64,000 nt of DNA from Ashinkailepas kermadecensis (taxonomy: Eukaryota; Arthropoda; Thecostraca; Neolepadidae): NCBI GenBank assembly GCA_034440615.1, contig JAOTOM010005111.1, forward strand, positions 507,501-571,500, read 5' to 3'. The first letter of the stretch is position 1; the number at the start of each line of letters is the position of its first letter. The translations under genes were made by a program, and so were the position numbers. The notes beneath the pieces are model-generated. The model saw only the letters and a program-made list of their open reading frames with translations. It was not told the origin of the DNA and made no database searches. Of the stretch, positions 44,870-55,685 are shown piece after piece.

Positions 44870-45890
44870 CAGAGTGGGAAACTTACTTTCCTGGTTGGGA
44901 GTCGGATTGCATATCAATTTCTTCCGGAGTACATTTTCATGGACATTATTTTTGATGCATGGAATCTGTTTACCAGTAACCGACCGGAAAAACCTAAATC
45001 AGTACCTACATCATATGCATAAGCAATATAATTCTCATTTTTGGTCAAATCAAATGTCAAAACAGGAACAAAGAAGTTAACAATGGATGGCACCTCCTGG
45101 CAGTGACCCATAATAATCAGCACTGTTTCGTTTCTTGTAACTCACGGGAGCAATGCACTTTCCTTTCACTGTTGGTCTCAGTACAAGGCTAGCCATATGG
45201 CCATAATACAAGGCTAGCCATAATACAAGGCTAGCCAATTTCCCACGTAATACGAATGCAACTCTGCTACCGCACACGCCACAGTTGGATGCGACCAAAG
45301 CAAAGGATCAGTCAATGTCTTGTGTTTGCAGTACGACACTGCTAACCATGTGTTCAAAGTTGCTAATGGTTATGACGTCATATAAAAATACCTTGCATCG
45401 ATTGGTTGACAGACAGATTTCAGAACAGAAAATGCTAACGAAGTCAATTCTGATCGGTTGCCTCCGTGACTCCGGAGGATGTCTCTTAAAACTGTCAAAT
45501 TTTCCACTATATGGGTGGCAAGAACACAGGTTTTCTGAGACGCTGCTCCAGAACCGGAGAACATTGTACTCAGTGTGCATGCACACCATCTTGCAAGTGC
45601 TGTTGGCATGTTGTTGTTGGCAATTCCTGTGGTTGAAATTGATAGGAGTGTGTAAAACTGTGGTCCGGCTGCTGACTGCTACAAAAGGTGGTTAGTTTGA
45701 GTGGTGACCGTAAGTGGAATAACCAGCGTTTTTTTTTGTGTGTGTCGTTCTGTGTTTGTTTTTATTAATATCTTTGTTCCCATATTTTTGTCTGAGTACA
45801 TGTGAAGCCCATCCTATCCAGTATGAACCTGGAGTGCAAAAATGTTTTCAGAGATAAAATCTCTTAAGAAGTGCCTTAATTCCCACCCTG
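44870..45890 (-). mobile_element. hAT-like element, copy B (complete, inverted)
   Basis: Termini CAGAGTGGGAA and (reverse complement) CAGGGTGGGAA differ at one base. Flanking octamers GTCATCAG (44862-44869) and GTCATCAT (45891-45898) match at 7 of 8. 1,021 bp, aligned with copy A over nearly its whole length, with an extra segment near 45600-45690 and a short duplicated CTAGCCATA patch near 45190-45240. It contains the empty site of the copy C SINE. Confidence 0.85.
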
Positions 45891-45898
45891 GTCATCAT

Positions 45899-46629
45899 GG
45901 GTAAAAGTAAAAAGGACAAGAGACAAAATGGACGAACGGTCAATTATAAAAATGTCAAACGGGCGGCAAGTGAGATTGGAAAGCATTACACAGGAATACA
46001 AGTGGTATATTTTCTGTGGGTCCGCTCTGAATATCACCATCACACATGCTTCATAGGATAGTGGTGAGAAGTAAGGTACCGTGTAGTGTTATATTGTTCA
46101 TTGGGCGAGGTTAATGGTTCCTCGACCGAGCAGTTTTTCCATGAGGAAATTGCGGGTTTTCCAGGATAATGACACACCTAGAGATGCTGAACGGTGCTGC
46201 TACTGCTAATGCAGTTTGTACGAGGTACTTATCTTTTTTTTTGTCGCAAGCCTTATTTTCTCGGACTCCGAGGTCCCCTTGAAATCTGCTATCGGGAATT
46301 GCAGACAGAAGTCAGTAACTATTTAGTGTCCAATTGAAAAGCATCGAAACCACAAGCTTCCAACCCAGGAAGTTCTCCCAGATATTTTAAGTTTCGATGA
46401 GGGAGTGAAAACATGTGAAGATGGTGAAGGAATGTTGCTAGAAGTATACTTTTGGGTATTTAGATTGGGCGGCGACACCTCTGTGGATGATGGATGCGCG
46501 TCCCCACCAGGATCTGTCGTCTAACCTAAACTTTATTATTTTCCATTTAAATGTTCTCTTTCAAAGCACACGTCCCCATCAGTTGGCATCGGCCTATGCC
46601 ATAGCATGGTCCCTGTATGCTACACGGGT
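45899..46629. other. No recognisable gene
   Basis: AT-rich. The first 100 bp resume the purine-rich sequence left of hAT copy B. Confidence 0.35.
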
Positions 46630-46990
46630 GGGCAAAGGCGTGGCCAGGGGATTGGCACACGAACCCGTACCCCCTCCCCTCAGCAAGTTGAGGGCCCTGG
46701 GGGATTCTTGATGACGAATTAAATGTGACCCTTAAAGGTGCCCCAGGGTACCTTTTTAGGGTCCTGTTCTGATCAGTGCCTTCTTGAGCTCCTTCAAGTC
46801 TCCCCCCCCAGTGCCTAAACGACTCCTGGGAACCCTACTCTTCCTAGGGGCCTCTTGAGCTCCCCTCCCGTAAGGTTCCATCAACTCTTCTCAAAGCCTG
46901 TTCCCTCCTCAGGGCCCCTTCAGCTCCCAGGGGTTCTCCATCTCCCTATGATTCCCTCAGCTGTCTGATCCCGTTGACTTGACTATGGTA
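46630..46990. repeat. Degenerate GGGGCCTCTTGAGCTCC array with hAT-like left end
   Basis: Begins near CAAAGGCGTGGCCAGGGG, a hAT-style terminus. CCAGGGGGTTC/CTTGAGCTCCTTCA-type phrases follow about every 20-30 bp. No right terminus found. Confidence 0.45.
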
Positions 46991-47397
46991 TTGTGTAGAT
47001 TACCCCTCCCCCGACCTGCGAACGGCGTGTGACGACAGATCCCCAAGCAGTTACCCGACTGTCCTCCGTCCCATGGAGCCCTGGAGGTTTCCGCCCGCAA
47101 TTTGTGTTTGCTTAACTTGCTCGTTTAACTTTTCCCCATTGGTTTTCACTATACAAAAATAGGGATGGGAAGTACCCAGCCGTGCTGTTTCCTAGCTTTT
47201 ACTTTTAACTTGAGTTCGTTCGACCTGCTCTTTTTTGCCTGTTTCCATATGGCTTTTTGTCCTTTTGACTTACCATGGTTCGTTTTTTCCATCTGACCGA
47301 CGTCTGTTGACGTTTCGTCCTTTGACTCTTGCCCTTTTGTTTAAAGCTTTTGTACTGGAGCCTGTATGACCACTATAACCACCGTCTGACGAGTCAC

Positions 47398-47459
47398 GTT
47401 ACGACCACCATCTACACGTTGCGACCACTACCTACACGTTACGACCACTACCTACACGC
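47398..47459. repeat. 21-bp tandem repeat, 3 copies
   Basis: GTTACGACCACTACCTACAC-type units. Confidence 0.85.
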
Positions 47460-47599
47460 AGTGGCCGTCCAGGGCGCTCATCGATCATCGTACAGCCGTC
47501 ACTGGTCTTCCGCTGTCCGACTGTTGCGTGTCAACCACTGTCTGGCTGCTGTCCGCCTCTCTGTCTACTCGATGTCCGAACACTGAACGTAGCCAAACC

Positions 47600-48000
47600 A
47601 CCACCGTGCCTGAGGAGCCGAGTAGACGGACCGACGCCCTCGACTGAGCAGACTGAGTAAGACGGACAGGCGCTCTCGATCGATACTGAGTAGACTGAGT
47701 AGGCGGACGGGTGTCATTGTCTCAAGGAGACCGAGTAGCCAGGCGGATGCCATTGATGAAGGAGACTGGAGATGGGCGGGCGCCTTCTGATGATAATTAG
47801 TAGACAAGCGGACGTCACTGACGAGGGGGTACCGAGTAGACAAGCGGACGCCACTGACGAGGGGTACCTGATAGACAGGCGGGCACCGCTGGCGGAGGGT
47901 ACCGTGTAGACAGGCGGGCGCCGCTGGCTGAGGGTGCCGGGTAGACATTGGGGCGCCGCTGGTGGAGGGTGCCGGGTAGACAGGCGGGCGCCGATGAATC
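47600..48000. repeat. ~35-bp degenerate minisatellite
   Basis: Units of the type GGTACCGTGTAGACAGGCGG plus GCGCCGCTGGCTGAGG are nearly homogeneous at 47825-48000 and decayed toward 47600. Confidence 0.8.
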
Positions 48001-48257
48001 AGCGCCGGTAGGAGCGACAGTGCGGTGGCCGGTCTCGGCACGCCGCCAGCCGAGTCGGCGCCGCATCTCCCAACGACCCGTCCTGAATGGCCGACGCGAC
48101 GGCAGACGCCTTCCGGTCGGCGCGTCAGGCCGAGAAGTTGGCTGAAGTCGGCGGCGACGGCGGCCGCCGACGCGCTGTGCTACATGGTGTCTGTTCAGCG
48201 CATCTGGCCAGGACGCGGCTGGGTAAAGGTCTGAGGTGAACTTCGTCCGTGTCGACC
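48001..48257. other. GC-rich block
   Basis: CpG-dense sequence without recognisable coding signal. Confidence 0.4.
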
Positions 48258-48500
48258 ATGATTGGACACATAGACTACTTGGACGTCTGGCATTCAGAAC
48301 ATCATCCTCGCCAGAAAATTACCATTCATTTTTCTTATTTGGAGTTTGAATGGTGCTATTTAACAGTGAACGGCTCTGCAGCAGTGTTCAAGATTCACCA
48401 GAAAGTGCAAGCTGAGATTCTGTTGTCACAAGCTTGAAGCACAATATGTTCTCCATGTCCGATCACCCCAAATTTTCCTCTCCACATCCAGGATTACAGA
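48258..48500 (-). repeat. Family X, inverted full copy
   Basis: The reverse complement matches 39345-39590 and 42297-42545 throughout. Its plus-strand frame (48249-48437) contains WHSEHHPRQK, then LEFEWCYLTVNGS, paralleling WHSEHHTLQK and LEFECRSLTMNGS on the minus strand of the 39345 copy. Confidence 0.8.
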
Positions 48501-48859
48501 GTGCGGCTGCAGCCCCGGTGTGGGCCGTCCGGCGGCGTGGTGCCGACACAGCCGCGCGGGCCGAGTCGCGCCGCTTCCTGTCAGAGTCGCGCCGCGCCGG
48601 CCCGGCCGGCAGGGTCGCCCCGCACCCGCTGACGACACCTTCACCGCCTGTGTAGCCCGGAGTCTCCGTGCGCGTTCAGTCGGAACTGGAGCGACACCTC
48701 TGTCCGACGTCACACTCCGTGCGGCATGACCCAGACACCCACGCGCACTGACCCGACGGGTACCGCGTGTCTGCCGGTCGCCTGCACCGTGTGCCACACG
48801 CTGATCGGTGTCACGTGGTGGGCCTCCCGATCCCGAGACGTCGGTGGATGTTGGGCGGT
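48501..48859. other. GC-rich, CpG-dense block
   Basis: Stop-poor GC-rich DNA. No domain recognised on either strand. Confidence 0.4.
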
Positions 48860-48900
48860 TTGATTGATTGATTATTTGGGCTTAGGGGCGCATCAACTGC
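48860..48900 (-). mobile_element. AACC-tail family insertion
   Basis: TTGATTGATTGATTATTTGG, then GCTTAGGGGCGCATCAACTGC, matches the 43986 member. No target duplication seen, so the right limit is uncertain. Confidence 0.6.
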
Positions 48901-49029
48901 TACTGGTTATGTGGTGTAGACGCCGAGCCCACCGGTAGCGGATGCCCGGCTTCCGGCGGCCCGGCCTGGTGATTAGCGGCGCGGTCAGTGCCGAGGGCCG
49001 CGGCCGCCTGCGCCGCGCCCGGAGACGGC

Positions 49030-49420
49030 AGACGCTGCTGGCCTCTCTGGTCGCTGCTGTCCTCCCTGGTCTGTGTCCTCTCTGGTCGCTGCTGGCCTCT
49101 CTGGTCTGTGTCCTCTGGTCGCTGCTGGCCTCTCTGGTCTGTGTCCTCTCTGGTCGCTGCTGGCCTCTGGTCTGTGTCCTCTGGTCGCTGCTGTCCTCCC
49201 TGGTCTGTGTCCTCTCTGGTCGCTGCTGGCCTCTCTGGTCTGTGTCCTCTCTGGTCGCTGCTGGCCTCTCTGGTCGCTGCTGGCCTCTCTGGTCTGTGGC
49301 CTCTCTGGTCGCTGCTGGCCTCTCTGGTCTGTGGCCTCTCTGGTCGCTGCTGGCCTCTCTGGTATGTGGCCTCTCTGGTCTGTATCCTCTCTGGTCGCTG
49401 CTGGCCTCTCTGGTCTGACC
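49030..49420. repeat. ~35-bp TCTCTGGTCGCTGCTGGCC array
   Basis: Alternating half-units TCTCTGGTCGCTGCTGGCC and TCTCTGGTCTGTGTCC; some half-units lack a CTCT. Frames stay open on both strands (up to 221 codons) as artefacts. Confidence 0.95.
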
Positions 49421-49889
49421 CGCCGGCCGGCGGCAGGGTGCCGGCACATACACGATCAATGGCGGAGTATTCGTTCGCTGTGTTAAACTCAGTTCGGGGT
49501 GGAGCAGGCACTGCGGTGGGGGAGACGGATCGGCGTCCCAGGCGGTGATAATGGGCAATGGGAAGAGTTGAGGATTCGGTTCAGATTTGGGAGGATTGGG
49601 GCGGAGCTGGCAATGCTGGGCAGCGATGCGTGCTCAGACGATTGGGCCATGGCTCGGGTGCGGGGGAGTGGAATGGAATGGGCTGGGTGGGGATGCACCG
49701 GTGCTGGAGGATTGAATCAGGTACAGGTGTGAGAGGGTGAATCTCCTGGCGTGAGGCGTAGCGGTGGTCGTCCAGTGGCCAGCTTGAACCAGCCTATTCA
49801 ACAACACGAATTATCCTGCTGCTGTACTACACCCTACACCCTCATCACTGTCCGCCTCAGCTGGTGTCAGGCGAGCATCGCACCGCCGG
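49421..49889. other. No recognisable gene
   Basis: GC-moderate sequence with G-rich patches at 49500-49720. Nothing recognised. Confidence 0.35.
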
Positions 49890-50185
49890 AAAATTTGGCC
49901 GCAGTGCCGGAGAAATCAGCCCCAGCGCCGGGGCACTCAGCCCCAGTGCCGGAGCACTCAGCCCCAGTATCGGGACACTCGGTCCCAGTATCGGGACACT
50001 CGGTCCCAGTATCGGGACACTCGGTCCCAGTATCGGGACACTCGGTCCCAGTATCGGGACACTCGGTCCCAGTATCGGGACACTCGGTCCCAGTATCGGG
50101 ACACTCGGTCCCAGTATCGGGACACTCGGTCCCAGTGCCGGGGTACTCTGCCCCAGTGCCGGGGTACTCTGCCCCAGCTCCGGGA
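49890..50185. repeat. 21-bp minisatellite, about 14 copies
   Basis: CCAGTATCGGGACACTCGGTC is the core unit (21 bp); I cite only its variable ends: CCAGTATCGGG and ACACTCGGTC. Central copies are identical and edge copies diverge (CCAGTGCCGGGG). The period gives a 7-residue repeat in a 382-codon frame, an artefact. Confidence 0.96.
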
Positions 50186-51369
50186 GCCGGCACGGATGCG
50201 CCGCAGCACCAATTGAAGCCGGCCGCCCCGGCCGACTGTTTACCCCGTCAGCCGGGCGCGCCTCCGCCGAACAGTTCGATCCTGTAATCAGCGGCTGTGC
50301 CGCCGTGCGCGCTGTCGGTCAATACGCCGCACCGGCGGCGGGCGCTCTTCATCTGTGCGGGGCGCACACAGGCGACCGCGACCGGCGGCGTGTCACGGCC
50401 CGCGCGTGCCGCCTGTCGGTCCACCCGTCAATGGACCAGCTCGGCGGGCTGGACGACGGCCGACCAGCGGCGGCAGCGGCAGCGGCAGCCAGCGGCCACC
50501 GCACCGCCACCTTATCGCACTGGCCGGCCGGCCGGCTGGCTGGCAGGTCATCACTCTGCGCCGCACGCCGTCTCCTCACGGCGGCCCGTCTGAACTGCGG
50601 CCGGGGTGTTCCGGGGGGGGGCCTCTTGGTGGGACCGCCCGGGCTGTCCGTGTGCAGAACGGTCCATGGCTTCCGGTTCGACCGGCACCAGTTTCGGGCT
50701 CTCCGTCCAACGGCGGGCGGTGCAGAGCTGTACTCACCGACGAGGAGGTCTCCGTCGGGCTGCCGGCGGTTCAAGCCGTCGGTCCAGCGGTTGGGGGCCG
50801 GGACACTGTCCGTTCCGGACAATGTTCCGTTCCTCCGGCGGGTGATGCAATACCGCCTGACTGCCGACAGTTCACCGTGCAGGGGTGTGGCCGACCCCCG
50901 ACACCTTAGGGTTCTTTCCTGCTCTTCAAGTTTCAAGCTGTTCGAATTTCATCTCGACTTAGGTCGAGAGTGGCGATGTTTTTTTTTTGTTATGTCGGAT
51001 GGGCTGACATAAATTGTCGGCTGTTTTCGTGACGGATTTAAGTGGAGTGACTGATTTAATACCTACCAATGTCGCCATGATAATTATCCCAAATAATCCT
51101 ACAACAGCCCAACACAGAGTATCAACTGCATTTTGTGTACCATAATGACTGTTCAGTAGGTGCTTCGCAATTCATGTCGACATAGTGCCAGACCAAGATA
51201 TCCCTTTCCTCGATCGGATTTCGTCGATCCCCTTTTGTCTGACCAAGATCTTCCTGGCCAGCTGCTTCACAGCGTATGGTGCGAAGCGCGTGGCTGGCAG
51301 GCTTCAGCAGTGCGTGTTTTGCCGGCCGGCGTGGTCGGCCAGCTGCCGGTGCATCTCATCGGCCGACAG
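50186..51369. other. GC-rich block (to 50880) then ordinary DNA
   Basis: Stop-poor GC-rich sequence with frames on both strands and no domain. 50940-51200 returns to average composition. Confidence 0.4.
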
Positions 51370-51530
51370 CCGGACCACTGTCGCCGTCGTGCGTAGTCTG
51401 GTCTCCAACCGGACCACTGCCGGACCACTGCCACCGCCGTCCGTAGTCTGGTCTCCAGCCGGACCACTGACGGACCACTGTCGCCGCCGTCCGTAGTCTG
51501 GTCTCTAACCGGACCACTGACGCCGTCACT
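51370..51530. repeat. GGACCACTG/GTAGTCTGGTCTC tandem repeat
   Basis: About three units of roughly 50-60 bp combining CGTAGTCTGGTCTCCA, CCGGACCACTG and CGCCGCCGTC. Confidence 0.85.
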
Positions 51531-51739
51531 TGATCTTGCAATTCAGCGTTTTTGCTGCTCAATCTCGTCTCCCGATTTCTTTGTCGTCTGTGCTCTTCAT
51601 CGGCCGATCCCCTCGTCTTGTGGCTGCGCTACGGGAACGCTGTGCCGCTGAGCTATGTATGGCTCTATTTGAGCGCCGCTGCGGGCCGGTGCGTTCGAGA
51701 GACGAAGCTGCAGCCGTTATGGCTGTCGGGCGGGTGTAT
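51531..51739. other. No recognisable gene
   Basis: Lead-in to the 23-bp array. Part of a 451-codon frame that is open because of the array. Confidence 0.35.
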
Positions 51740-52790
51740 GGAGCGGTGTGTCGCGAGTTCTCGGGTGGCTGTCGGGCTGTGTGTCGGGCGGGTGTCGGAC
51801 GGTGTGTGGGGCGGGTGTCGGGCTGTATGTGGGGCAGGTGTCGGGCGGCTGTCGGGCGGGTGTCTGGCGGTGTGTCGTGCGAGTATCGGGCGGATGTCTG
51901 TCGGGTGTCGGGCGGTGTGTGGGGCGGGTATCGGGCAGGTGTCGGGCGGTGTGTGGGGCGGGTGTCGGGCGGTGTATTGGGCGGGTGTCGGGCTGTGTGT
52001 CGGGCGGGTGTCGGGTGGTGTGTGGGGCGGGTGTCGGGCGGTATGTCGGGCGGGTGTCGGGTGGCTGTCTGGCTGTATGTCGGGCGGTATATGAGGCAGA
52101 TGGCGGGCGGTGTGTGGGACGGCTGTCGGGCGGTGTGTGGGGCGGCTGTGGGGCGGGTATCAGGCTGTGTGTTGGGCGGTGTGTGGGGTGGGTGTCGGGC
52201 GGTGTGTCGGGCGGGTGTCGGGCGGTGTGTGGGGCGGGTGTCGGGCGGTGTGTGGGGCGGGTGTCGGGCGGTGTATCGGGCGGGTGTCGGGCGGTGTATT
52301 GGGCGGGTGTCGGGCTGTGTGTCGGGCGGGTGTCGGGCTGTGTGTCGGGCGGGTGTCGGGTGGTGTGTGGGGCGGGTGTCGGGCGGTGTGTCGGGTGGCT
52401 GCCTGGCTGTATGTCGGGCGGTATATGAGGCAGATGGCGGGCGGTGTGTGGGACGGCTGTCGGGCGGTGTGTGGGGCGGCTGTGGGGCGGGTATCAGGCT
52501 GTGTGTTGGGCGGTGTGTGGGGTGGGTGTCGGGCGGTGTGTCTGGCGGTGTGTCGGGCGGTGTATTGGGCGGGTGTCGGGCAGTGTGTGGGGCGGGTGTC
52601 GGGCGGTGTGTGGGGTGGGTGTCGGGCGGTGTATTGGGCGGGTGTCGGGCGGTGTATTGGGCGGGTGTCGGGCGGTGTATTGGGCGGGTGTCGGGCGGTG
52701 TGTGGGGCGGGTATCGAGCGGTGTGTGGGGCAGGTATCGAGCGGTGTGTGGGGCGGGTTTCGGGCGGTATGTGGGGCGGGTGCGCTGTCG
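51740..52790. repeat. 23-bp GTGTGTGGGGCGGGTGTCGG array with higher-order duplication
   Basis: About 45 units of GCGGTGTGTGGGGCGGGTGT type, period 23 bp (69 bp in phase, hence open frames of 226-451 codons). A segment including GTATATGAGGCAGATGGC at about 52087-52105 recurs 334 bp later near 52421, so part of the array was duplicated as a block. Confidence 0.96.
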
Positions 52791-53097
52791 GCAATCGGTC
52801 AAATACAGTGCCACGGATTTTTTTCCGCAGATTTGAGTGTATCAGGCGAAGACGTCAAAACCCCTGTCTGATGACGTGGACTTAATTTGGCAATTTGATA
52901 ACACGAGTGGGACAAAAGATGATGTTGGCAGATGAACACCGCATCTGGCGACAAGATTCTGATGGTATAGATGCCAGGAATACAGCATGGTTAAAAAGTA
53001 ACAGTCACTACAGTTGTATGTTGTGAAGTTTGATGCAAATCAATATCAGCACATTGCAAATGTGGCCGCAGGTCAAAACATGTTCCTGATATTTCCC
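52791..53097. other. No recognisable gene
   Basis: GATGCCAGGAATACAGCATGG near 52972-52992 faintly resembles the end of family X. Confidence 0.35.
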
Positions 53098-53159
53098 GCC
53101 TAAATTTCGAAATTCCAGGACAACACTGCAGTATTGTCCTGAAATTTCGAAATTTAGGC
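53098..53159. repeat. 26-bp stem hairpin (first of a pair)
   Basis: 53098-53123 pairs with 53134-53159, 25 of 26 positions, across a 10-base loop CACTGCAGTA. The arm begins GCCTAAATTTCGAAATT. Its length is compatible with a small MITE or a precursor hairpin. There is no evidence of expression. Confidence 0.9.
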
Positions 53160-53195
53160 TGCACGTGTCGCCAGTGCACTGGGGACACGTGCAGC
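53158..53195. repeat. 12-bp stem hairpin (second of a pair)
   Basis: GCTGCACGTGTC (53158-53169) pairs perfectly with GACACGTGCAGC (53184-53195). The loop contains the perfect palindrome CCAGTGCACTGG (53171-53182). It overlaps the first hairpin by two bases. Confidence 0.9.
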
Positions 53196-54370
53196 CAGGG
53201 CAGCGACGTCATGTTCCAGTCGCTACGTGCCCAGTCACACGGCACACGCCAGTCACACGCCAGTCACACGGCGTGCGCGGGAGGTCGCCACCTCCGCCAC
53301 CTCCGCCACCGCCGCCGTCGCCGCCGCCGTTGACAGTCAGTGGACATCTGACCGGCCGCGACAGCCATCGGCGCCGGCGGGCCCGCCTGCGGTCGTAATC
53401 GTCGACATCATTCGGCGTCTCGGCTCCCGTGGGTGCCGGCGGCGTCTGGACGCCGAGTGGCGCGCCGCCAATCTCCTCAGCTCCGGCCTCGTCCTGCCGT
53501 GCAGTGCGTGCCCCTCCCTCCACTCGGGCCCCCCGCCGCCGGCGGCAACCACGGGCGCGCACTACGCGCGGCGCTGTTTCTGAGACGCGCCGGCGACATG
53601 TCGGAATGCTCGTGCCGTGCGCGTCGCCATATTGGAGCCAGTGAGGGGGGGGGGGGGTGATTTCGGACCGACGGCGACGGCCGGCCGGCACGTTCGCTGG
53701 CGAGGCACGTGCACTGTTTTACGACGATGAGCGCTGCGTGGCGGTCCGTCCAGCCACAGCACGCACACACCATGTCCGCCCAGCCAGCGCCGCACGCACA
53801 CCGTCACGGTGCCGGCGGCCGCGCGCGCTGCCACTCGCGTGATGCTCGTGACTGCGCGACTGACAGCGCTCCGTCACGGTAGCCGTCACCAAGGCGGCCG
53901 CCACGACACCCGTCAAGCTGGCGGCGGTCTCTGTTCCCAGCCGGATCTGACCGGCTGACGGGCCGGCGACAACCCGCCGATGCCGCGCCCAGCCACACCG
54001 CCCCGGGCATTCCCACGGCCTCGGAGGCGAGGGTCGGTCACGGCGGCGGCGGCGGCGGCGGCCCTAGCCCGGCCATCGCCGACAGCCGGCGTGCATCTTT
54101 AATGGTACGTCGATGGCGTCGTGGAGCGGACGCGACGCGGTAAATCTGCCCCGGGGCGGCCGGCCGCGCCATCGACCGGCCGTCTCGTCCCGAAAACGGC
54201 CGCGCGCCGCTCTCAGTACGACCGGCACCACACCTCGCACAGCGGCAGACCGGGCCAATACCTGGTCTGCACTACACGAGCAGACCGAGGATGCGGAGTA
54301 GACCGGGGGTTCGGCAGCAGACCGGGGCATGGCGGCAGACGAACCTTCGGGATGAACCAATTTTTTGTTG
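53196..54370. other. GC-rich, CpG-dense block with GCC repeats
   Basis: Contains GCCACCTCC/GCCGCCGTC runs at 53284-53332 and a GGC run at 54042-54061. Frames on both strands are stop-poor chance frames. A CpG-island-like character is possible, but no promoter element can be named. Confidence 0.4.
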
Positions 54371-54532
54371 GGGGGGGGGGTGGTCTATGGGTAAGATGCT
54401 TGTCTCACAATCGAAAGGTTGTGGGTTCGAGTCTCACCTGTCGCTACTCTTCGCCCGCGACCAATCGGCGTGAGAGATTGGCGACGCTACATGACTCAAC
54501 GGTCGACGTGTCGTAAAACCAATAACCAACCA
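54371..54532 (+). mobile_element. tRNA-derived SINE
   Basis: The 5' end is replaced by a G-run, then TGGTCTATGGGTAAGATGC, B-box GGGTTCGAGTCTC, body CGACCAATCGGCGTGAGAG and tail GTCGTAAAACCAATAACCAA. The last CCAACCA is short. Target duplication not resolvable because of the G-runs on both sides. Confidence 0.9.
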
Positions 54533-54639
54533 TTTTGGGGGGAAATCTTCGGTGTGAATTGGACATGCAAATGCATTCGTCTTGGTAAGATGCGTTGAAT
54601 TTCCAAGACGATCTGGAATTTCGCGTTGTCATGCTGGAA
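54533..54639. other. No recognisable gene
   Basis: Short unrecognised stretch. Confidence 0.3.
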
Positions 54640-54760
54640 TGGGATGTGGTTTGGGTTGCCACTGGATCCATCATTGGATGCCGACTCTGGATCCGCCAAT
54701 AAATGCCGACTGGATCCGCCAATAGATGCCGACTCTGGATTCGCCAACAGATGCCACTGC
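54640..54760. repeat. ~25-30 bp GGATCCGCCAATAGATGCCG repeat, 4 copies
   Basis: GACTCTGGATCCGCCAATA and ATGCCGACT phrases recur four times with small length changes. Confidence 0.85.
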
Positions 54761-54929
54761 GTCAGACAAGGTGACGGAGACCGGGCTCGTTATGCGAGAC
54801 CGATGCGAGCTGACGAATCGAGGGGTGCACGCGAAACCGGGCACCGCAACCACTTCCTGGGGCGTTGACTATTTTAGCCGGGCACCTACTCTGGCTCGAG
54901 GTCGACCGCGTCGAGCGGGCCGTCCGGGT

Positions 54930-55685
54930 GTCGTGTTCTGCCGCGTCCGCCCCTGAGACGAGTGACGCGGCGGGCCGTCCGGGTGTCGTGTCGGCGGTGT
55001 CCGCCCCTGAGACGGGTGGCGCGGCGGGCCGTCCGGGTGTCGTGTCGGCGGTGTCCGCCCCTGAGACGGGTGGCGCGGCGGGCCGTCCGGGTGTCGTGCT
55101 GGCGGTGTCCGCCCCTGAGACGGGTGGCGCGGCGGGCCGTCCGGGTGTCGTGTCGGCGGTGTCCGCCCCTGAGACGGGTGGCGCGGCGGGCCGTCCGGGT
55201 GTCGTGTCGGCGGTGTCCGCCCCTGAGACGGGTGGCGCGGCGGGCCGTCCGGGTGTCGTGTCGGCGGTGTCCGCCCCTGAGACGGGTGGCGCGGCGGGCC
55301 GTCCTGGTGTCGTGCTGGCGGTGTCCGCCCCTGAGACGGGTGGCGCGGCGGGCCGTCCGGGTGTCGTGTCGGCGGTGTCCGCCCCTGAGACGGGTGGCGC
55401 GGCGGGCCGTCCGGGTGTCGTGTCTGCCGTGTCCGCCCCTGAGACGGGTGGCGCGGCGGGCCGTCCTGGTGTCGTGCTGGCGGTGTCCGCCCCTGAGACG
55501 GGTGGCGCGGCGGGCCGTCCTGGTGTCGTGCTGGCGGTGTCCGCCCCTGAGACGAGTGACGCGGCGGGCCGTCCGGGTGTCGTGTCGGCGGTGTCCGCCC
55601 CTGAGACGGGTGGCGCGGCGGGCCGTCCGGGTGTCGTGTCGGCGGTATCCGCCCCTGAGACGGGTGGCGCGGCGGGCCGTCGCCG
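54930..55685. repeat. 54-bp minisatellite, 14 copies
   Basis: Units of GGCGCGGCGGGCCGTCCGGG, then TGTCGTGTCGGCGGTGTCC and GCCCCTGAGACGGGT, repeat every 54 bp. Variants are TGCTGGCGGTG for TGTCGGCGGTG and AGTGACG for GGTGGCG. 18-codon periodicity leaves frames of 288-405 codons open on both strands, including three in overlapping registers, which argues against a gene. Confidence 0.97.

Noticed and set aside
51530..52885. 451-codon frame and a 411-codon opposite frame
   Set aside because: Both follow the 23-bp array, which is open in several frames on both strands; no domain.
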